Below, in pieces: positions 15,275-23,375 of a DNA stretch of 60,023 nucleotides. Origin of the DNA: an uncultured Pelagibacteraceae bacterium (GTDB lineage: Bacteria > Pseudomonadota > Alphaproteobacteria > Pelagibacterales > Pelagibacteraceae); NCBI GenBank assembly GCA_902578525.1, contig CACHDJ010000004.1, positions 1 through 60,023 on the forward strand, given 5' to 3'. The notes under the pieces are model-generated. The model had not been told where the DNA came from. It did not search any database and saw nothing but the letters and a program-made list of their open reading frames with translations. Position numbers and translations under genes: made by a program. Position 1 is the first letter of the stretch; every line of letters begins with the position of its first letter.

Positions 15275-16073
15275 AGACAGGTTTTAAAATTCTAAGCATT
15301 TTATTGTGAAGACTTTTATTTGCTGAGCAAATTATATTTCCTGCCTTTTTAGCATCATCATTTTTCCAAGTTGTAACTATACCTCCTGCCGCTCTAATTA
15401 TTGGCATCAATGCATGAATATCCCAAATTTTATTTCCACATTGAATAACAATATCAAGCTTACCTTCTGCAAAGTGAGAATAACTTAAAGCATCTGCACA
15501 AGGAAATTGCATTCGTTTTAATATTTGTGGTATTTTTTTTTGTTGATTTAAAGATAAACTACCATGAAAAGCTGCTGATAATTTCATATTTGAAAAAGTT
15601 GCTTTACTATTAATTTTTATTCTTCTTTTTTTTCCATTTTCTGAAACATATGCAGAATTGAACGAGGTATTAAAGTAGTATTTTTTAAGTATTGGAAAAT
15701 TTGCAAGACCTACAACAGGATTACCTTTGAAATTTAGTGAGATTAAATTACTCCAAGTTGGATTGCCTATTACAAAAGATCTGGTTCCATCAATTGGGTC
15801 AATCACCCAAGAATAATTGCTTTTATTTTTTTTATGACCAAATTCTTCGCCTATCACTTGGTGAGTAGGAAATCTTTTTTTAATTTCTTTCCTTATAAAC
15901 TTTTCAAAAGCTCTATCAGCACTGGTAACTGGATCATAACCTTTTCCCTTAAGTTTATTTGATACATTAAAAGGCTTGTTTAATTTTAAGTAATAAAATT
16001 TAGTTAATTTTTTTGCTAAGTTTTCAATAAACTTAGAATAAATTTTATAATCTGAGTTTTTTATTTTAAACAC
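15267..16073 (-). CDS. hisN: Inositol monophosphatase family, probably histidinol-phosphatase
   Basis: This 268-residue enzyme has the metal-dependent IMPase motifs: VTSADRAFE at 49-57, GEEFG at 75-79, IDPIDGTRSF at 91-100, and WDIHALMPIIRAAGG near the C-terminus. These residues hold two or three magnesium ions. The form of the second and third motifs is what I associate with the HisN subgroup, which removes phosphate from histidinol phosphate; inositol phosphatase or CysQ activity is the alternative. The gene converges on the SMR pair with an 8-base overlap and is followed upstream by a flavodoxin-fold gene. Confidence 0.8.
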   Translation of the reverse strand: MFKIKNSDYKIYSKFIENLAKKLTKFYYLKLNKPFNVSNKLKGKGYDPVTSADRAFEKFIRKEIKKRFPTHQVIGEEFGHKKNKSNYSWVIDPIDGTRSFVIGNPTWSNLISLNFKGNPVVGLANFPILKKYYFNTSFNSAYVSENGKKRRIKINSKATFSNMKLSAAFHGSLSLNQQKKIPQILKRMQFPCADALSYSHFAEGKLDIVIQCGNKIWDIHALMPIIRAAGGIVTTWKNDDAKKAGNIICSANKSLHNKMLRILKPVSR

Positions 16074-16116
16074 ATCTTCCTATTACTATTTTATCATTAC
16101 TGATTAAAGCTTAAAT

Positions 16117-16704
16117 TTAACTTCTAGAGATTTTTTCTATCTGTCTTTCTGCATCTTTAATTGATTTTTCATAATCAAGCGCCATTTGATCAGCACTTAC
16201 TACTTCAACTTTTTCTATTCCAAAAAAATTTAAAATAAATTTAAGCCAAGGGGTTAAAAAATCTTCACTACTATTAAGTTTTGTACCTCCAGAGGTGATT
16301 ACTAAATAAGCACGTTTATTTTTTAACAACCCTTCTCTTCTACCATCAGGTTTAAATTTAAAAGTTTCACCAATACGAGCGGCAAGATCTGACCAAGCTT
16401 TTAAAGTTGCAGGAGGACCATAGTTATAAATTGGAGCAGATATTATAATGATATCACTTTCCTTAAGTTCCTTCACTAAGGTATCTGACAATTCGAACAT
16501 CTTTTTATGATGTTCAGTTTGATCTTTTTCAGCAATTTTCATACCTGACTCTGTTAAGCCTGATACAAAAACCATTTCATCATCTAAATCTCGATAAATA
16601 ACTTCATCATTTGGTTTTTTTATTTTATTTAATAATTTCTTGGCTAAAGCCCTTGAAGTAGAGCCTTCTTTTCTAGCACTAGAGTCTATTAGATAAATCT
16701 TCAT
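16117..16704 (-). CDS. Flavodoxin-fold NAD(P)H/FMN oxidoreductase
   Basis: This protein of about 195 residues has a flavodoxin-like fold. The N-terminal phosphate loop is MKIYLIDSSARKEGSTSRAL, and the second FMN contact region is SAPIYNYGPPATLKAWSD. The pattern is that of AzoR-type FMN reductases or quinone reductases. I chose ATG at 16704; a TTG five codons upstream is possible. The 5' end lies 7 bases after the stop of ccdA on the same strand. A quinone or nitro substrate is likely but not proven. The tail AERQIEKISRS is helical. Confidence 0.8.
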   Translation of the reverse strand: MKIYLIDSSARKEGSTSRALAKKLLNKIKKPNDEVIYRDLDDEMVFVSGLTESGMKIAEKDQTEHHKKMFELSDTLVKELKESDIIIISAPIYNYGPPATLKAWSDLAARIGETFKFKPDGRREGLLKNKRAYLVITSGGTKLNSSEDFLTPWLKFILNFFGIEKVEVVSADQMALDYEKSIKDAERQIEKISRS

Positions 16705-16711
16705 AATATTT

Positions 16712-17419
16712 TTATCCAAAATTTTGTAAGAATGGAAAAATATTTAATAAATAAAATCCCAAAGCTTGTAATTGGTTAGTTAATATCAAAATACCAGTAA
16801 TTAATAGAACAAATCCACCTATTTTAGTTACCAAATTAATATTCTTTTTAAAATTTTTAGAAAATATTAAAAATTTTTGTATAAGATATCCTGATAAAAT
16901 AAATGGTAAGGCCAATCCCAAAGAATAAGAAATTAAAAGTAAAATACCTTTATTTATACTATCTTCAGTAGCAGCAAGAACTAAGATTGAACCTAAAATA
17001 GGACCAATACAAGGAGTCCAACCAAAAGCAAAAGCCATACCAATTAATATTGGACTATAAAAATTTGTATTTATATTTGTTTGAATTCTTTTTTCGTAAT
17101 TTAAAAATTTTAAATTTATGATCCCAATGATATGTAATGAAAGAACAATTATTACTAATCCGGCAAATATTCTGAGTTCATATGAGTTCTGAAGTAGTAC
17201 TTGACCCAGAAAAGTAGAAGCTGCTCCAAAAATAATAAATATAATTGAAAAACCTAGTGTAAATAAAATTATTGGAGTTAAGTTTATATTTTTTTTTTCT
17301 AATAATTCATTTAATGAGCTACCCGATATATAAGAAATATAACCAGGTATTAATGGCAGTACGCAGGGAGATAAGAAACTTATTAAACCTGCTCCAAAAG
17401 CAACTGTTAATTCAATCAT
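16712..17419 (-). CDS. ccdA: CcdA-type thiol-disulfide transmembrane protein
   Basis: This 235-residue inner-membrane protein moves reducing equivalents from cytoplasmic thioredoxin to periplasmic partners, for example in cytochrome c maturation. It has six hydrophobic helices. The two redox cysteines are in GLISFLSPCVLPLIPGY near residue 19 and FGWTPCIGPILG near residue 138, the characteristic DsbD/CcdA motifs. The length is normal. The gene follows the aldehyde dehydrogenase by 11 bases and precedes the flavodoxin-fold gene. A c-type cytochrome (sorB) that needs such reduction lies 2 kb away, but no direct link is shown. Confidence 0.92.
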   Translation of the reverse strand: MIELTVAFGAGLISFLSPCVLPLIPGYISYISGSSLNELLEKKNINLTPIILFTLGFSIIFIIFGAASTFLGQVLLQNSYELRIFAGLVIIVLSLHIIGIINLKFLNYEKRIQTNINTNFYSPILIGMAFAFGWTPCIGPILGSILVLAATEDSINKGILLLISYSLGLALPFILSGYLIQKFLIFSKNFKKNINLVTKIGGFVLLITGILILTNQLQALGFYLLNIFPFLQNFG

Positions 17420-17430
17420 TATAATTAAAA

Positions 17431-18873
17431 TTATCCCTTAATACCCAAGTGAGTATACTTAACGTTTAAGTAATCTTTGATTGCATTTGAACCACCTTCT
17501 CTACCATATCCACTTTGTTTTATTCCTCCAAAAGGTGCTTCAGCTATTGCTACTACTCCTGTGTTAACTGCTACCGATCCAGTTTCTAGTTGTTCTGATG
17601 CTAAATGAGCTTTCTCCATAGAATTAGTACAAACATAACTGCATAAACCTAGGTCATGATTATTAGCTCTTTTAATAACTTCATCAAATGATTTAAAAGA
17701 AAGCATGGGCACCAATGGTCCGAAAGGCTCTTCTTTCATTATTGTAAAATTATCTTTAACGTCATCAAATATAGTTGGCTCATAAAAATATCCTTTATTA
17801 AAACCTGCAGGTCTTTTTCCGCCCAATAAAACCTTGGCTCCTTCTTTTTTTGTTTTTTCAACTAAAGTTTCAACTTCGTTCAATCTCTTTAGTGTTGTTA
17901 AGGGCCCTAATTGAGTATCTGGATCCATCCCATTTCCAATTTTCAATTTTTTTGTTTTTTCTACAAATAAATTTACAAATTCATCTTTTTTTTCCTCTTG
18001 AATATAAAATCTGTTAGGAGATATACATACCTGACCATTGTTTCTAAATTTAGCAGCGATAGCTATATCTGTAGCTTTTTTAATATCTGCATCTTTAAAA
18101 ACAATAAAAGGTGAATGGCCACTCAATTCCATAGTAACTCTCTGAACTTTGTCAGCTGCTTGTTTTAAAATTAATTTTCCAACTCTTGAAGAGCCGGTTA
18201 TAGATATTTTTTTAACTATATCAGAAGCGATTAATTGCTGAGCAATACTTGGGGGATCCCCAGATAATAGATTTACGACACCTGGTGGAACTCCACATTC
18301 ATTACAAATATTTACCATTTCCATAACAACACCAGGGGTAATCACATCAGGTTTTACTATCACTGAACATCCTGCTGCTAGAGCTGTTGATATTTTTCTA
18401 GCAGATAATACTGCAGGAAAATTCCAGGGAGATAGAGCTGCGACCACTCCTACTGGTTGGTAGTAAACATGTACTCTAGTATCTTTAAATCTACTCTCAA
18501 CAGTTTGTCCAAAAATTCTCTTAGTTTCTTCAGCATTCCATTCAAAAATATCTGCGGCTCCGTTAATCTCTCCTTTTGCTTCGGCGAGTGGCTTTCCAAC
18601 TTCTAAAGTCATCCACTTAGAAAGTAGATCTTGCTTTTCTCTGATCCTATCTGCAATACGTCTTATAATGTATGATCTTTCCCAAGGAGCAGTTTTTTTC
18701 CAAACTTCTAATCCTTTCTTTGCAGATTGTAATGCTTTCTCAACATCTTCTGGAGTTGCTTTAGAAGCATGTCCAATTATTTCTTCTGTTGCTGGATTAA
18801 TAACTTCATAAGTTCCTTTATCTGAAGATTGTTGCCACTTACCATCAATAAATTGACCAAGTTTTTCGTACAT
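17431..18873 (-). CDS. NAD(P)-dependent aldehyde dehydrogenase, succinate-semialdehyde type
   Basis: This 480-residue aldehyde dehydrogenase oxidises an aldehyde to an acid. The cofactor block is SPWNFPAVLSARK at about 148-160. The general base is E249 in MELSGHSPF, and the nucleophile is C283 in NNGQVCISPNRF. The C-terminal segment EAPFGGIKQSGYGREGG is the standard closing motif. The overall pattern resembles GabD-like enzymes, which act on succinate semialdehyde; closely related glycolaldehyde or betaine aldehyde dehydrogenases cannot be excluded. It is the first gene of a minus-strand run with ccdA and the flavodoxin-fold gene. Confidence 0.88.
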   Translation of the reverse strand: MYEKLGQFIDGKWQQSSDKGTYEVINPATEEIIGHASKATPEDVEKALQSAKKGLEVWKKTAPWERSYIIRRIADRIREKQDLLSKWMTLEVGKPLAEAKGEINGAADIFEWNAEETKRIFGQTVESRFKDTRVHVYYQPVGVVAALSPWNFPAVLSARKISTALAAGCSVIVKPDVITPGVVMEMVNICNECGVPPGVVNLLSGDPPSIAQQLIASDIVKKISITGSSRVGKLILKQAADKVQRVTMELSGHSPFIVFKDADIKKATDIAIAAKFRNNGQVCISPNRFYIQEEKKDEFVNLFVEKTKKLKIGNGMDPDTQLGPLTTLKRLNEVETLVEKTKKEGAKVLLGGKRPAGFNKGYFYEPTIFDDVKDNFTIMKEEPFGPLVPMLSFKSFDEVIKRANNHDLGLCSYVCTNSMEKAHLASEQLETGSVAVNTGVVAIAEAPFGGIKQSGYGREGGSNAIKDYLNVKYTHLGIKG

Positions 18874-18917
18874 TTTTTTAATCTAACATGACTGTAGGTT
18901 GTGTCTACTATGTAATT

Positions 18918-18945
18918 TTTACACATTAAATAATTTTATTACAAT
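18918..18945 (+). promoter_or_regulatory. Sigma-70-like promoter of the GYD gene
   Basis: TTTACA at 18918-18923 and TACAAT at 18940-18945 are separated by 16 bases, and a strong SD (GGAAAGGAG) follows before the ATG at 18976. Both boxes are one or two bases off consensus. Confidence 0.45.
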
Positions 18946-18975
18946 GATAGGATCTCTTAAGGAAAGGAGATATTT

Positions 18976-19293
18976 ATGAAAGCATACATAATGGGTAATT
19001 ACACGGACAAAGCTTTTCAAGGTTTTTTAAAAGATCCCTCAAGCGATAGAAAAGCTGTAGTCGAACAACTTACTAAGGCTATGGGAGGAACAATGCACAG
19101 TATGGATATTGTAAGAGGTTCATACGACTTTGTAGTTGTTACAGATGTACCTAGTTTCGAAGACTTTGCGGCAATTAAATTAGTTGTAGAAGCATCAGGT
19201 GCTGTAAAAAATTTAACTATTTTAGAGGCTATTGATTTTACTAAAGCTACAACAAAAGCAAGTAAAATTGGTTATAAAGCACCAGGTCAATAA
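18976..19293 (+). CDS. GYD-domain small protein
   Basis: This 105-residue protein matches the GYD domain layout: MKAYIMGNYTDKAFQGF at the start, then a helix with VEQLTKAMGGTMHSM, and the defining strand VRGSYDFVVVTDVPS at about 46-60. The ending has a helix and a basic tail. GYD proteins are small and of unknown function; a ferredoxin-like dimer is expected. It is monocistronic here: it has its own promoter-like sequence and a strong SD upstream, and a 13-base-pair terminator downstream. That isolation and the strong signals suggest high, independent expression. Confidence 0.85.
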   Translation: MKAYIMGNYTDKAFQGFLKDPSSDRKAVVEQLTKAMGGTMHSMDIVRGSYDFVVVTDVPSFEDFAAIKLVVEASGAVKNLTILEAIDFTKATTKASKIGYKAPGQ

Positions 19294-19300
19294 TATATTT

Positions 19301-19342
19301 AATTAACTTCCAGCTTTAATCTGGAAGTTAATTAATTTTTTT
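19301..19342 (+). terminator. Strong rho-independent terminator
   Basis: A perfect 13-base-pair stem (AATTAACTTCCAG with CTGGAAGTTAATT) has a seven-base loop and continues into AATTTTTTT. It ends the GYD transcript just before the convergent cytochrome c gene. It is one of the longest stems in the window. Confidence 0.88.
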
Positions 19343-19357
19343 ACCTTAAAAATTTAA

Positions 19358-19687
19358 CTATTTACCAACTGAATTTGCTACATAAAAAGAAACTATATCT
19401 ATTTCTTCTTTTGTTAGGATTTCATCTTCTCCAAAAGCAGGCATAACTCCTAGACCATGAGTTACAATATCCATAACAGAATCATAATTTAAACCTGCAA
19501 CAGTATCTAAATTTGGACCAATATTTCCCTCTGAGCCAGCTGCTTTTAAAACGTGGCATGCCGCACATCCAGCAGTTTCATTAAAGATTTCTAAACCCTT
19601 GGTCATTTTTGCTTCATCAGCAAATGAAATATGAATTTTAGATATTGCAAAAAAAAGTATAATTAATAAAAAACTTTTAATCTTCAT
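19358..19687 (-). CDS. sorB: Small secreted cytochrome c, likely SorB partner of sulfite dehydrogenase
   Basis: This 109-residue monohaem cytochrome c has a signal peptide ending near FADEAK (about residue 23). The haem motif CAACH is at C41, C44 and H45. The sixth ligand is probably the methionine in GVMPAFG, near residue 83. The layout is that of class I cytochromes. It lies 27 bases downstream of the sulfite oxidase gene on the same strand, the arrangement of SorAB, in which SorB accepts electrons from the molybdenum subunit and passes them to the respiratory chain. Electron transfer to a different acceptor is possible. Confidence 0.85.
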   Translation of the reverse strand: MKIKSFLLIILFFAISKIHISFADEAKMTKGLEIFNETAGCAACHVLKAAGSEGNIGPNLDTVAGLNYDSVMDIVTHGLGVMPAFGEDEILTKEEIDIVSFYVANSVGK

Positions 19688-19714
19688 TAACTAACTTTAG
19701 GTTAATTTAATCTT

Positions 19715-20941
19715 CTATACTACAGTAATATTTACACTATGATCTTTCCAACCATTGTGTGCATAACCCCTTCTATTTTCCATTCTTAATTCAGGTTGTT
19801 TGTCTTTACCATTTGAAGCCAAGCTAGCGATGTTATATTTTCCAGAAGATAAAGTTGTTTCAAACACAAACTGTCTCCAAGCATATTTTCCTAAATCAGG
19901 ACCTATAAATTTTGCTTTTTTCCAGCTACTTCCACCATCAACAGATACTTTTACACTTTTAACTTTTCTTGTACCTCCCATGGCTACTCCAACTATTTGA
20001 ACTTTTCCTGCTTTAACAGTTCCAGTTTCGTCAGTTGGCCTTGTTATCCATGATTTAACTGGCATTTCCCAACAAGATGGATACTGAGATCCTTTTTTTC
20101 CTATTGGAGAAATTCGATAGCTTTTTTTCATATATTTTACTGAAGACTCTTGTGATGTAAAAGCTACTTTCCCTAAATGTTTAACGTTATTAATTCCAAA
20201 ATAACCAGGGGTTATCATTCTTAAAGGTCCTCCATGAGCATTTGGCACTGGAACACCATTCATTTCCCAAGCTAACATTGCATCTTTATAAACTTTTTTG
20301 GGTACTGATCTTGCTATCATAGCTTTTTTTGGATCTAATCCTGTTGGTACATGATCAACTCCTTCTGAAGTCATATAAACTGAATCTCCACTTATTCCTC
20401 CACAAGCATCAACCACTGTCTTCATAGGTACACCTGTCCAAAAAATACAAGCGGCAGCTCCTGTCTTCCATTGAGAGCCTCTTGGTTTGTGTTTAAAAAA
20501 ACCTCTACCGTTACCTGAGCACTGTAAAATTGTAGCCATAGTTGTATGACCCAATTTTTGAAGCTGAGATAAAGTAAATGTTTTTGGATTTTTAACTCCT
20601 TCAATAGAAACTTTCCAATTTTTTCGATTACCAATTTGATCATCGGTCATAGTTGGCATATTATTTCTAATATAAACGTTTCTATTTGGCGTAATTAAAC
20701 TTTCTCCTATAGCACTTCTATGAGTTTCAATTCCTTTATTTGAATGTACAATTAAAGCACTTCTATCTTTCCAATTTATAAAGTCTGGTAAACCTTTTGT
20801 ATTTTCGTTGAGTGGTGTGTGATTTGCATTAGCAATAGATATTGGAACAACTGAAGCGGTTGCTGCCACGCCAGCAAGTGCTGCAGTTCCAGTTAAAAAA
20901 TTTCTTCTATTTAAGTTTAGTTTTGTTTTATTTTTGCTCAT
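19715..20941 (-). CDS. sorA: Periplasmic molybdenum sulfite dehydrogenase
   Basis: This 408-residue protein oxidises sulfite to sulfate. It has a Tat signal peptide: the twin arginines are in NRRNFLTG at 11-18, followed by a hydrophobic stretch ending near ANA at 37-39. The molybdopterin domain has the Mo-ligating cysteine at C141 in TILQCSGNGRG, and the C-terminal dimerisation domain is present, with GGSSWKKAKF near the end. The form LQCSGNGRG fits SorA/SorT-type enzymes. SoxC of the thiosulfate system is a relative, but no soxXYZ genes are in view. A c-type cytochrome follows. The SD is GGGAGG. It is divergent from moaA, which builds its cofactor. Confidence 0.87.
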   Translation of the reverse strand: MSKNKTKLNLNRRNFLTGTAALAGVAATASVVPISIANANHTPLNENTKGLPDFINWKDRSALIVHSNKGIETHRSAIGESLITPNRNVYIRNNMPTMTDDQIGNRKNWKVSIEGVKNPKTFTLSQLQKLGHTTMATILQCSGNGRGFFKHKPRGSQWKTGAAACIFWTGVPMKTVVDACGGISGDSVYMTSEGVDHVPTGLDPKKAMIARSVPKKVYKDAMLAWEMNGVPVPNAHGGPLRMITPGYFGINNVKHLGKVAFTSQESSVKYMKKSYRISPIGKKGSQYPSCWEMPVKSWITRPTDETGTVKAGKVQIVGVAMGGTRKVKSVKVSVDGGSSWKKAKFIGPDLGKYAWRQFVFETTLSSGKYNIASLASNGKDKQPELRMENRRGYAHNGWKDHSVNITVV

Positions 20942-21047
20942 AAAAATACCTCCCGTAAAATTTTATTTTATCAAAAAAAAACGTTGCTAAAAATATAAAA
21001 ATTAATTTACAATTTTAAGTTGTAGTAAATTTTTATTTATTTTCTTA

Positions 21048-21070
21048 GTTAATTAAATTTATTAATTAAC
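21048..21070. promoter_or_regulatory. Perfect inverted repeat between sorA and moaA
   Basis: GTTAATTAA and TTAATTAAC are perfect 9-base arms separated by five bases, 22 bases before the moaA start and in the divergent sorA-moaA intergenic region. It could be an operator controlling one or both. AT richness makes short palindromes easier by chance. Confidence 0.4.
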
Positions 21071-21092
21071 GATTCTAGTATAAGTTTATTTC

Positions 21093-22085
21093 ATGCAACA
21101 CTTACAAGATAATTTTGGTAGAAAATTTCCATACATAAGAATGTCTATAACTGAAGTTTGTAACTTTAAATGTGGCTACTGTTTACCAAATGGTTACATG
21201 GCAGATAAAAGTGATAATAGAAAATTTTTACATATAGATGAAATAAGGCGTCTAGCTAAAGGATTTTCAGAGTTGGGAGTTCAAAAAATTAGACTAACTG
21301 GTGGAGAACCAACAGTAAGAAAAGATTTTTTCGAAATTGTAAAAATTTTAAAAAATGAAACAACTATAAAAAAAGTTGTTATTACTACTAACGGATATCA
21401 TTTAGATCAAAAAGCAAAGTTATTAATAGATAGTGGTTTAGATGGTATTAACATTAGTATTGATAGTTTAGATAGAGAAACTTTTAAGAATGTAACTAAG
21501 CATGACAGATTGCCAGAAATTCTTAAAGGAATTCAAAACTTACAAGATTTAGGTTTTGATAATATAAAAATTAATGCTGTTCTTCTAAATGGTATTAATT
21601 CATCTACTAAAGATTTTAATGCATGGTCTGAATTCATAAAAATTAATAAAGTAAATTTTAGATATATTGAATTAATGCAAACTGGGGATAATTTAGATTA
21701 TTTCAATAAATATCATGTTTCATCCAAAATTTTTAAAAATTATTTAAATGATAATAATTGGATATATCAAACTCAAGGTTTAGATGCCGGTCCATCATTA
21801 AATTATATAAATCCAGACTACAAAGGGAAATTCGGAATTATCGCTCCTTATTCTAAAAATTTTTGTAAATCGTGTAACCGTTTGAGAATTACATCAAAAG
21901 GAGATTTAAGACTTTGTTTATTTGGCAATACAGGAATAAGCATAAGACATTTGCTTCAAAAAGATGACCAGACTGAAGAGTTAAAAGATCTTATATTAGG
22001 TCAAATGAGATTTAAAAAAGAGTCTCATTACCTTGAGCTTGGAGAGACTGGACTAACAAAAAATTTATCTAAAACTGGTGGTTAA
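21093..22085 (+). CDS. moaA: GTP 3',8-cyclase (molybdenum cofactor step 1)
   Basis: This 330-residue radical SAM enzyme starts molybdopterin synthesis from GTP. The radical SAM cluster cysteines are C23, C27 and C30 in EVCNFKCGYC. The second Fe-S cluster is bound by cysteines in NFCKSCNRLR and LRLCLFG near residues 258-275. The protein ends in Gly-Gly, as MoaA should. LTGGEPTVRKDF at 69-80 is the SAM-binding glycine-rich region. MoaC starts on the next base after the stop. The Mo enzymes it would serve, SorA and MsrP, are both in this locus. Confidence 0.96.
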   Translation: MQHLQDNFGRKFPYIRMSITEVCNFKCGYCLPNGYMADKSDNRKFLHIDEIRRLAKGFSELGVQKIRLTGGEPTVRKDFFEIVKILKNETTIKKVVITTNGYHLDQKAKLLIDSGLDGINISIDSLDRETFKNVTKHDRLPEILKGIQNLQDLGFDNIKINAVLLNGINSSTKDFNAWSEFIKINKVNFRYIELMQTGDNLDYFNKYHVSSKIFKNYLNDNNWIYQTQGLDAGPSLNYINPDYKGKFGIIAPYSKNFCKSCNRLRITSKGDLRLCLFGNTGISIRHLLQKDDQTEELKDLILGQMRFKKESHYLELGETGLTKNLSKTGG

Positions 22086-22631
22086 ATGAAAAATCTAAAA
22101 GTTGTAAATCAAAATGATTTAAAAGACTGGGCTAAAGAAATATTTGAGAAAAATACTTTTAATATGGTTGATGTTTCATCTAAAAAGGAAACATTCAGAA
22201 GAGCATTAGCTTCAGGAAAAATTTATGTTGGTAAGGAAGTCTTTGATTTAATCAAAAATAAAAAAATGCCAAAAGGTGATCCTATTACTTTAGCAGAAGT
22301 GTCAGCAGTTTTAGGGGTTAAAAAAACAAGTGAACTAATTCCTTTATGTCATCCACTCCCGATTGACCATACAGCAACTAAAATTGTTATGAATGAAGTT
22401 GATAACTCGCTGGAAGTTTTTTGTGTGGTATCAGCTGTTGCTAAAACAGGTGTTGAGATGGAGGCTATCATGGGTGTTAACGCAGCGTTAATTACTATTT
22501 ATGATTTAAGTAAAATAGTTAATCCACATCTTAAAATTGATAATGTTAAATTATTGATTAAAGAAGGTGGTAAAAGTGGATTATGGAAAAATCCAGACGG
22601 TTTACCCGAGTTCCTCAAAAATATTTTTTAA
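22086..22631 (+). CDS. moaC: Cyclic pyranopterin monophosphate synthase
   Basis: This 181-residue enzyme converts the MoaA product to cyclic pyranopterin monophosphate. Clear motifs are ELIPLCHPLPIDH at about 80-92 and AKTGVEMEAIMGVNAALITIYDL near 119-141 in two overlapping blocks. The N-terminal NMVDVSSKKETFRRALASG has the family's conserved start. It is placed directly after moaA with no gap. The following gene is a thioesterase, not moaD, which is unusual for moa operons. Confidence 0.96.
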   Translation: MKNLKVVNQNDLKDWAKEIFEKNTFNMVDVSSKKETFRRALASGKIYVGKEVFDLIKNKKMPKGDPITLAEVSAVLGVKKTSELIPLCHPLPIDHTATKIVMNEVDNSLEVFCVVSAVAKTGVEMEAIMGVNAALITIYDLSKIVNPHLKIDNVKLLIKEGGKSGLWKNPDGLPEFLKNIF

Positions 22632-22638
22632 TTTTTTC

Positions 22639-23109
22639 ATGTCAGTTTACTTAAGTTCTCAAAAAGTAATTAAAGATTGGATTGATTATAACGATCACAT
22701 GAATGTTTCATATTATCTATTAATGTTTGATAAATATGGTGCAGATACTTTGAATAACATTTTTAAGATGGGAGAGCAGTCTGCAAAAACAACTAAGAAA
22801 AGCACAATGATTGTAGAATCTCACATAACTTACAACCAAGAACTTCAGCTTAATGATGAGGTTGATATCAATTGTGTTTATTTTGATCATGATAAAAAAC
22901 GACTTCAATATAAAATGGAAATGATACATAAAGAGAAAAAATTTCTATCTTCAACAATTGAAATTTTAGCTCTATACGTTGATCTTAATGAAAGAAAAGT
23001 TGCTGAATTTGAAGAAGAAAAAATAAAAATAATGGATGATTTTATTTATAAAAACAAATCTCAATTTAACAATGAAAATCTAAAATTTTCATCTAAGCTT
23101 AAGAAATGA
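22639..23109 (+). CDS. Hot-dog fold acyl-CoA thioesterase
   Basis: This 156-residue protein has the hot-dog thioesterase form: WIDYNDHMNVSYYLLMFD at about 16-33 carries the conserved Asp and the DHMN motif, followed by VESHITYNQELQLNDEV. It resembles YbgC or 4-hydroxybenzoyl-CoA thioesterases, and betainyl-CoA thioesterases of carnitine degradation are near relatives. I chose ATG at 22639; an upstream in-frame start would overlap moaC. The stop overlaps the moaD start by 4 bases (ATGA), so it is co-translated with the molybdopterin genes. No role in cofactor synthesis is known to me. Confidence 0.82.
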   Translation: MSVYLSSQKVIKDWIDYNDHMNVSYYLLMFDKYGADTLNNIFKMGEQSAKTTKKSTMIVESHITYNQELQLNDEVDINCVYFDHDKKRLQYKMEMIHKEKKFLSSTIEILALYVDLNERKVAEFEEEKIKIMDDFIYKNKSQFNNENLKFSSKLKK

Positions 23110-23375
23110 AAATTAAATTAGAGTTATTCGGTTCTAGTAGGGATTTTAGCGATAAAGACCACTTGGAGCTTGATGTTCAAGATAAAGCTTCAATAGATGA
23201 TTTAAGAAATCAAATTATTGAATATTTAAATAAAAATTTCAAAGGCAATGAAGCTTTTATTAAAATTGTTAAATCATCTGCTTTCTGCTCTGAAAATAAT
23301 GAAATAATTAGCGACAATTATAAAATCACAAAAGATCAAAAGATTGGTATTATACCTCCTATCGGAGGAGGTTAA
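23106..23375 (+). CDS. moaD: Molybdopterin synthase small subunit
   Basis: This 89-residue ubiquitin-like protein carries the sulfur for molybdopterin as a C-terminal thiocarboxylate. The C-terminus is PPIGGG, with the required terminal Gly-Gly, and the N-terminal strand MKIKLELFGSSRDF fits the beta-grasp fold. The stop overlaps the moaE start (TAATG). The codons for the proline and glycine tail form a hairpin that contains the moaE ribosome binding site. Sulfur must be loaded by a MoeB-type enzyme that is not in this window. Confidence 0.93.
   Translation: MKIKLELFGSSRDFSDKDHLELDVQDKASIDDLRNQIIEYLNKNFKGNEAFIKIVKSSAFCSENNEIISDNYKITKDQKIGIIPPIGGG
23356..23372 (+). promoter_or_regulatory. moaE ribosome binding site inside the moaD tail, with self-masking hairpin
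   Basis: The GGAGGAGG at 23364-23371 lies within the Gly-Gly-Gly codons of moaD and is three to six bases before the moaE ATG. The preceding CCTCCT, the Pro-Pro codons, is complementary to it, giving a five-pair CCTCC/GGAGG stem with a four-base loop or a six-pair ACCTCC/GGAGGT variant. It would hide the site until ribosomes translating moaD open it. Confidence 0.6.

Noticed and set aside
16705-16719. TTG start extending the flavodoxin-fold gene
   Set aside because: It would overlap the ccdA stop; the ATG at 16704 gives the normal MKIYLIDSS start of the fold.
22567-22638. Upstream extension of the thioesterase into moaC
   Set aside because: The extended part reads moaC bases in another frame; the ATG at 22639 begins the real domain.
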